Below are positions 6,272 through 9,722 of a stretch of DNA of 9,722 bases, one piece after another (the first letter of the stretch is position 1; the number at the start of each line of letters is the position of its first letter). A program made the translations under genes and the position numbers. This DNA is from Burkholderiales bacterium (GTDB taxonomy: Bacteria > Pseudomonadota > Gammaproteobacteria > Burkholderiales > Burkholderiaceae_C), in contig CANHOE010000081.1 in the NCBI GenBank assembly GCA_947462175.1, positions 1 through 9,722 of the forward strand, in the 5' to 3' direction. The notes under the pieces were generated by a model. The model searched no databases. It had not been told where the DNA came from and saw only the letters and a list, made by a program, of their open reading frames with translations.

Positions 6272-7225
6272 TCATGCGCTCAGCTCATGCATCGATCCCT
6301 CTGTCAGTGCCTTCAAAGCGCGGTGCAGGCTGTCCGCCTGGCGCGTCAGGGGGCCGGGCGCGGGCTTTTCGCCGCTGACCACCGACTGGATATAAACCGC
6401 GGTCGTTGCAGCATCAATGCTGCGAGGTAGCACCGGTAATTCGGTGAGCACGCCCTCCTGCGCCGGCACTGACAGGTCGGCACGCAGCTCCCCTCGCAGG
6501 AATACATCGAGCCGCGGCGAACGGCGTGGATCAGCGACAGGTTCGCCTTCGGTGCCGCGCAGCAGCATTGCGCTGGCACCAGAGCGATGCAGAAAGGCGC
6601 TCAGCGCGGTGCCGTACTCCGGGTGCGTATGGTTGACGACCCGCAAGGCCCTCGCGCCAAGGGTCGGGTCGAGCAATTTGGCGACGGTGTGGCCCGGGTT
6701 GCGCAGCCCGACAACCCACCGCACATCCAGCAGTCGCGCCAACGGCGGGCACAGCGTGTCGGTCGCGATGAACACCGGTTCGCGTCGAGCCCAGCCATGG
6801 AGCACATCCTCGGCATTGCGCGCCATCGGCAGGCCCAGGTCGTGGAATACCGATGCCGTCGTAACGCGACCAGGGTCGTGGGTCGGTCCGTGCACCAGCA
6901 CCGGGGTTCCGTCCTGCGCGACCAGCAGGGCCAGCAGCGCCGTCAGGTTGGGTAACTTGCGGGCGCCGTTGTACGAAGGCAGTATGAGAGCCGGAGCTTG
7001 CGGACTGAGGGGAAGGCAACGCTTGTGCACCGCGCGCAGAAAGCCGAGCAGCTCGTCTGTCGATTCGCCCTTGATGCGCATCGCCATCGCGAAGGCCCCG
7101 ACCTCGAGATCGCTCACTCGCCCGTCGAGGACCTGGCCCATCAGGTCCTCGGCCTGTTCGCTGCTCAACGACCTGGCGCCCTCCTTGCCGCGGCCGATTT
7201 CCTTGATGTACGGGGCGATGCTCAT
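6272..7225 (-). CDS. ybiB: YbiB-type TrpD2 nucleic-acid-binding protein
   Basis: The 317-residue product (E. coli YbiB has about 320) shows the fold of glycosyltransferase family 3 / anthranilate phosphoribosyltransferase. A helical N-terminal domain opens SIAPYIKEIGRGKEGARSL and includes the GAFAMAMRIKGES helix turn. The catalytic-like domain has ILPSYNGARKLPNLTALLALL (85-101 region), VLVHGPTHDPGRV, and VVGLRNPGHTVAKLLDP. Work on E. coli YbiB showed that TrpD2 proteins bind DNA and RNA without sequence preference and are not tryptophan-pathway enzymes; E. coli ybiB lies downstream of dinG under LexA control. The start at 7225 matches the YbiB N terminus; a longer open frame to 7441 is rejected. 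Here there is no dinG next door and I found no CTGT-N8-ACAG LexA box upstream. It converges on the photolyase gene with only 17 bases between the stops. Confidence 0.9.
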   Translation of the reverse strand: MSIAPYIKEIGRGKEGARSLSSEQAEDLMGQVLDGRVSDLEVGAFAMAMRIKGESTDELLGFLRAVHKRCLPLSPQAPALILPSYNGARKLPNLTALLALLVAQDGTPVLVHGPTHDPGRVTTASVFHDLGLPMARNAEDVLHGWARREPVFIATDTLCPPLARLLDVRWVVGLRNPGHTVAKLLDPTLGARALRVVNHTHPEYGTALSAFLHRSGASAMLLRGTEGEPVADPRRSPRLDVFLRGELRADLSVPAQEGVLTELPVLPRSIDAATTAVYIQSVVSGEKPAPGPLTRQADSLHRALKALTEGSMHELSA

Positions 7226-7355
7226 GGCCTGATGGTGGCAGTGTTCGGCCGTGTTGGTTGTGAGGGATTCGAAGGTTGACCTGTTCTGTTCTGCGGCCAC
7301 CCAGACTTGCAAGGCAATTTCCAGGCCCAGGCAGCGCAGCCTAAACAGGCAGACA

Positions 7356-7392
7356 CATCGAAGTAAACGGGTCGTTTGGGTGAACTTCGATG
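7356..7392. promoter_or_regulatory. Interrupted palindrome midway between divergent genes
   Basis: CATCGAAGT (7356-7364) and ACTTCGATG (7384-7392) are perfect 9-bp inverted repeats 19 bases apart. Directly adjoining the left arm, AAACG (7365-7369) and CGTTT (7373-7377) form a second perfect stem around GGT. As RNA or cruciform this is a 14-bp stem with one 6-base bulge (7378-7383) and a triloop. The centre (about 7374) lies within 2 bases of the midpoint between the ybiB start (7225) and the next gene's start (7520). It could be an operator shared by divergent promoters or a structured leader. The symmetry is seen; the function is inferred. Confidence 0.5.
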
Positions 7393-7415
7393 CGGAGATG
7401 CCGCGTTCTCTCGTA

Positions 7416-7444
7416 TTGCAGTGCTGTGTGGAAGCTCTCAAAAT
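7416..7444 (+). promoter_or_regulatory. Weak sigma70-like promoter candidate
   Basis: TTGCAG (7416-7421) and CAAAAT (7439-7444) are 17 bases apart, upstream of the first SRPBCC gene, which would give a leader of about 70 bases. The matches are only 3 of 6 and 4 of 6 to the consensus, so this is a weak candidate. The rest of 7226-7519 shows no better + strand pair, and I saw no convincing promoter for ybiB on the - strand. Confidence 0.2.
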
Positions 7445-7519
7445 GCGAAAGCCCAGCCAGCGACACTACTGGCTGTCATCGTCACATCCTCATCGCCTGG
7501 ACACGGAGAACCTTCCCAG

Positions 7520-8020
7520 ATGAACGCCCTCAAATTCACCGTCGCCAGTGCCCTGCTGGTCGTCGGCAGTAGCCATGCGGCCGGCACCTTGTCCGTGACG
7601 CGCGAAGTCACGATCGACAGCACGCCGGCCACCGTCTGGAAGCTGGTCGGCAACTTCAATGCGCTCGACGTCTGGCACCCCGCCGTCAGCAAGAGCGAAC
7701 TCAATGGTTCAGGCACCAAAGTGGGCACCCGCCGGGCGCTGACCCTTGCCGACGGCAAGCAGATGCTCGTTGAGCAGCTGACCGCCTACGATGCTGCAAA
7801 GACCAGTTACAGCTACACCATCGTCAGCGGCCCGCTGCCCGTGGTGAACTTCAAGTCCACGATTTCCTTGAGCGCCACGCCGGATGGCAAGACGTTGCTT
7901 AAATGGACATCGAACTTCGAGGCCCCCGCCGGCGCGGAAGACGCCAATGCCGCGCGCGCGGTCGAAGCCATTTACGACGGTGGACTGGCCAAGCTGGTCA
8001 ACAACTTTGCCAGGCAATAG
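7520..8020 (+). CDS. Secreted SRPBCC (START/Bet v1-fold) family protein, copy 1
   Basis: The ATG at 7520 has GGAG at 7505-7508 (11-base spacing) and opens a classical Sec signal peptide: MNAL-K, a hydrophobic core, and SHA-AG with likely cleavage after residue 20. An open frame extends upstream to 7376 but would bury the signal peptide, so the shorter start is chosen. The mature part of about 146 residues resembles the polyketide cyclase/dehydrase-like SRPBCC proteins, including MxaD-like ones: TIDSTPATVWKLVGNF, then LDVWHPAVSKSELNG, KVGTRRALTLADG, VEQLTAYD, SYSYTIVSGPLPVVNFKSTI, KTLLKWTSNFEA and a final helix ending GLAKLVNNFARQ. This fold makes a deep hydrophobic cavity that binds lipids or other apolar ligands; the ligand here is unknown. 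The product is expected in the periplasm. A paralogue follows 52 bases later. Confidence 0.9.
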   Translation: MNALKFTVASALLVVGSSHAAGTLSVTREVTIDSTPATVWKLVGNFNALDVWHPAVSKSELNGSGTKVGTRRALTLADGKQMLVEQLTAYDAAKTSYSYTIVSGPLPVVNFKSTISLSATPDGKTLLKWTSNFEAPAGAEDANAARAVEAIYDGGLAKLVNNFARQ

Positions 8021-8072
8021 CCACCCGTCCGCACGACATCGTCCTCACTTTCCTCTCTCCGGAAACATCCCC

Positions 8073-8618
8073 ATGAACAAGTTCGTTCTCAACTTCGCCA
8101 CCACCGGCCTGCTGTTGGCGGCCGGCAGTTGCCATGCCGCTGGTGCACTTTCGTTTTCCAGTGAAGAAACCGTCGACAGCTCGCCATCCACCGTCTGGAA
8201 GTACGTTGGAGATTTCAATGGCTTCGACTTGTGGCATCCGCAGGTGCGTAGCAGCACGGTGAATGGCGCCAGCAACAAGGTCGGTGCGGTGCGCACGCTG
8301 AAGCTCTCCGACGGATCCGAACTGGTCGAGAAGTTGCTGAAGTACAACGCTGCAGGAACCAGCTACACCTACACCTCGTTGAAGAGCCCTTTTCCGATCA
8401 AGAACTACGTCGCCACCATTTCGGTGAGCCCGACTGCAGAAGGCAAGACCCTGATGAAGTGGAGTGCGACCTTCGATGCGGTCAACATCGACGAGGACAT
8501 CGCCACCGAGATGGTCGCGATTGCCCTGAATGGTGGCTTGGGCAAGGTGGTTACGAACTTTCAGAAGCCGGGCGCGCCGGAGTCTGATGCGGCGTCGGCC
8601 GCTGCACCTGCGCCCTGA
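8073..8618 (+). CDS. Secreted SRPBCC (START/Bet v1-fold) family protein, copy 2
   Basis: This 181-residue protein matches copy 1 along its whole length, with roughly half of the aligned residues identical by eye. Shared blocks include TVWK-VG-FN, D-WHP-V, NG---KVG, TSY-YT, GKTL-KW and GGL-K-V-NF. A signal peptide (MNKFVLNF..., likely cleaved after CHA at residue 22) sends it to the periplasm. A GGAAA at 8061-8065 may serve as ribosome binding site. It differs from copy 1 by a 15-20 residue Ala/Pro-rich tail (ending SAAAPAP), probably disordered. It is almost certainly cotranscribed with copy 1 and arose by tandem duplication followed by divergence, which suggests the two bind different ligands or form a pair. 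Function is otherwise unknown. Confidence 0.9.
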   Translation: MNKFVLNFATTGLLLAAGSCHAAGALSFSSEETVDSSPSTVWKYVGDFNGFDLWHPQVRSSTVNGASNKVGAVRTLKLSDGSELVEKLLKYNAAGTSYTYTSLKSPFPIKNYVATISVSPTAEGKTLMKWSATFDAVNIDEDIATEMVAIALNGGLGKVVTNFQKPGAPESDAASAAAPAP

Positions 8619-8643
8619 ACCGGCTGCCGCAACCGGGGCAGAC

Positions 8644-8677
8644 CTTGACGGGCTCGGCCGATTGATCGAGGGTCAAG
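8644..8677 (+). terminator. Possible hairpin terminator after the SRPBCC pair
   Basis: CTTGAC (8644-8649) pairs with GTCAAG (8672-8677), and inside it CTCG (8653-8656) pairs with CGAG (8667-8670), giving 10 bp with a small internal loop and a 10-base apical loop. A second small hairpin, CCCCT (8694-8698) with AGGGG (8705-8709), follows. Neither has a proper T-run, so efficient intrinsic termination is doubtful. Position 26 bases after the stop codon fits a 3'-end structure. Confidence 0.3.
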
Positions 8678-8786
8678 TCGGTCGAGTTCTGTCCCCCTTT
8701 GAGCAGGGGATATAGGCTGTCTCGGGGCAGGGAATCCCGTTGTTCCGCGTGATCGAAGTCGCCCCTTGGGATAGGCTCGGCTGTCG

Positions 8787-8858
8787 ATGAGTACAACGTC
8801 ACAGCCGTGCATCAGTGCGTTCGGCCCCTCCCAATCGACGCTGATGAAAGGGTCCTGA
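8787..8858 (+). CDS. Possible 23-residue upstream ORF
   Basis: An ATG at 8787 opens 23 codons (MSTTSQPCISAFGP, then SQSTLMKGS) ending in a TGA whose last base is the A of the next gene's ATG (TGATG). This overlap is the classical arrangement for stop-start reinitiation. An in-frame ATG at 8844 could give a 4-codon version. There is no strong Shine-Dalgarno before 8787, and no recognisable domain. It may be a leader peptide that couples translation to the PAS-GGDEF gene, or chance. Confidence 0.25.
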   Translation: MSTTSQPCISAFGPSQSTLMKGS

Positions 8859-9722
8859 TGAACCAGCCTGCGCAGGCGCTGTGCGTCGATCAGATCACTG
8901 CCGTGCCGACCTCGTTGCGCCAAGCCGCCTCTCTGCTTGGGCTTGATCCTGCCGGATGGGCTGACGTGCTGTCTTCCGGTTTGAGCGAACTGGCCGCAGG
9001 GTTTGCCATCAAGGAGATGACGACAGGCTGCTATGCCTATGTGTCACCCGGAATGGCGGCACTGTTTGGCCAAGCGCCTGAGGGATTGCTCGGGCGCACC
9101 GATGCGGATGTGTTTGGCGCCGATGTTGCCGCATCGCTGCGCGCAGCCGATGTCACCACGGTCAGCCTGGCGATGCCCCACAGCAGCGATCACCGCATGG
9201 AACTCGATCACGAGCGCCATGACTTCCATGTGATGCGAATGTTGCTCTCCGGCGGTGATGAAGCTCCGGGTGCCAGCAAACGCTATTTGTGCGCCATCTG
9301 GTTGGACGTGAGCGCGCAGCGTCGGCGCGAAGCCCAACTCGCTCTGGCGCTGCAACAGCTCGAGCAACAGCAATTGGCAACGGAAGCCCTGCGTCGAGAA
9401 ACGCAAGACGCCGCACTCAGAGATACAGAGACCGGACTTTTCCCGAACGCGCACTTCGACGACCAGTTGCGGCGCGAGGTGGATCTGTCGCTGCGCGAAC
9501 ATCGCGAGTTCTCGATGGTTTCGATTTCGATCGATCCACCGACTGGCGTCGCCAGTGCGCTGGGCACTCCAGCTCGCCAGCGGGTGATCGAGTCACTCGG
9601 GCGGCTGCTGCGCGGTAATACCCGAGCGATGGATGCGTCCTGCCGCGTCTCCGGCGATCGTTTCGCCGTGTTGCTGTCAGGCGTCGGCTTGGCAACGGCG
9701 CATTCGCGCATGGAAGGCTTGC
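8858..9722 (+). CDS. PAS - coiled coil - degenerate GGDEF protein (3' end missing)
   Basis: The frame is open from ATG 8858 to the right edge (288 codons seen). AAAGGG at 8847-8852 with 5-base spacing supports this start; a GTG at 8807 would add 17 residues. Residues about 35-150 look like a PAS sensor domain (TGCYAYVSPGMAALFG, LLGRTDADVFG, RYLCAIWLDVSAQRR). Residues about 153-188 are Gln/Glu-rich with heptad character, a likely coiled-coil linker. The GGDEF domain starts at DTETGLFPNAHFD (189-201). Its signature is SGDRF (265-269) and the metal-binding Asp327 and GTP-contacting Asn335 of PleD appear as Ser and Ala, so diguanylate cyclase activity is unlikely. An RxxD motif (Arg256-Asp259) sits exactly five residues before the signature, as in the PleD inhibitory site, so c-di-GMP binding is plausible. 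No membrane segment is seen in the visible part. Whether an EAL or other output domain follows is unknown. Confidence 0.87.
   Translation, partial: MNQPAQALCVDQITAVPTSLRQAASLLGLDPAGWADVLSSGLSELAAGFAIKEMTTGCYAYVSPGMAALFGQAPEGLLGRTDADVFGADVAASLRAADVTTVSLAMPHSSDHRMELDHERHDFHVMRMLLSGGDEAPGASKRYLCAIWLDVSAQRRREAQLALALQQLEQQQLATEALRRETQDAALRDTETGLFPNAHFDDQLRREVDLSLREHREFSMVSISIDPPTGVASALGTPARQRVIESLGRLLRGNTRAMDASCRVSGDRFAVLLSGVGLATAHSRMEGL

Noticed and set aside
6258..6280. AGCGCA / TGCGCT hairpin between the convergent photolyase and ybiB stops as a terminator
   Set aside because: A 6-bp stem with an 11-base loop, no T-run on either strand, and its right arm lies inside the ybiB coding end.
7226..7441. 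72-residue N-terminal extension of YbiB
   Set aside because: The YbiB family starts at the SIAPYIKEIGRG segment; the extension has no family similarity and covers the divergent regulatory region with its dyad.
7226..7519. LexA operator upstream of ybiB
   Set aside because: No CTGT-N8-ACAG match was found by eye; the CTGTTCTGTTCTG stretch near 7281 lacks the other half-site.
8073..8135. Lipobox (AGSC) in the signal peptide of SRPBCC copy 2
   Set aside because: Position -3 is Ala rather than Leu, the paralogue has Ser in place of the Cys, and the CHA-AG junction is a good signal peptidase I site.
8551..8923. Two antisense frames across the 3' end of SRPBCC copy 2 and the gap, one with a CPGCG zinc-ribbon-like pair
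   Set aside because: Only one Cys pair, no partner pair, and both overlap well-supported genes on the other strand; no known family is recognised.

Overview
This is a high-GC chromosomal window from a proteobacterium. The gene order lpxD-fabZ-lpxA-lpxB-rnhB-RNA methyltransferase and the look of the proteins (an LpxA of 262 residues, a YbiB of the TrpD2 type, and an LpxA acyl pocket unlike that of enterics) suggest a betaproteobacterium of the order Burkholderiales, probably near Comamonadaceae/Leptothrix/Rubrivivax. The taxonomic call is inference from sequence character, not from a search.

Positions 1-4645 (+ strand) are a tightly packed housekeeping operon. The lpxD gene enters from the left without its start. 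It overlaps fabZ by 4 bases; lpxA follows after 43 bases, lpxB after 2 bases, rnhB overlaps the end of lpxB, and a SpoU/TrmH-family RNA methyltransferase overlaps rnhB by 4 bases. LpxA, LpxD and LpxB carry out early lipid A synthesis. FabZ draws on the same hydroxyacyl-ACP pool for phospholipid synthesis. RnhB and the methyltransferase add nucleic-acid housekeeping to the same transcript.

Positions 4692-7225 hold a convergent pair. A divergent photolyase/cryptochrome-family flavoprotein (+) lacks several canonical photolyase active-site and electron-transfer residues and ends in a putative beta-clamp-binding peptide. A ybiB homologue (-), of the nucleic-acid-binding TrpD2 family, faces it across a 17-base gap.

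Positions 7226-7519 are a divergent intergenic region. A long interrupted dyad sits almost exactly midway between the two flanking start codons. To its right lie two tandem paralogous genes (7520-8618) for secreted START/SRPBCC-fold proteins, evidently an old local duplication.

Positions 8619-8857 are mostly non-coding, with two predicted hairpins and a possible 23-codon upstream ORF. The final gene, starting at 8858 and cut by the right edge, encodes a PAS-like domain, a coiled coil and a degenerate GGDEF domain. Its catalytic signature is SGDRF, but it keeps a correctly spaced RxxD I-site, so it looks like a c-di-GMP sensor rather than a synthase.

No tRNA, rRNA, CRISPR array or intact mobile element was seen. 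The items most worth a second look are the divergent photolyase with its clamp-like tail, the I-site-bearing degenerate GGDEF protein, the central dyad, and the bulky acyl-ruler residue of LpxA.
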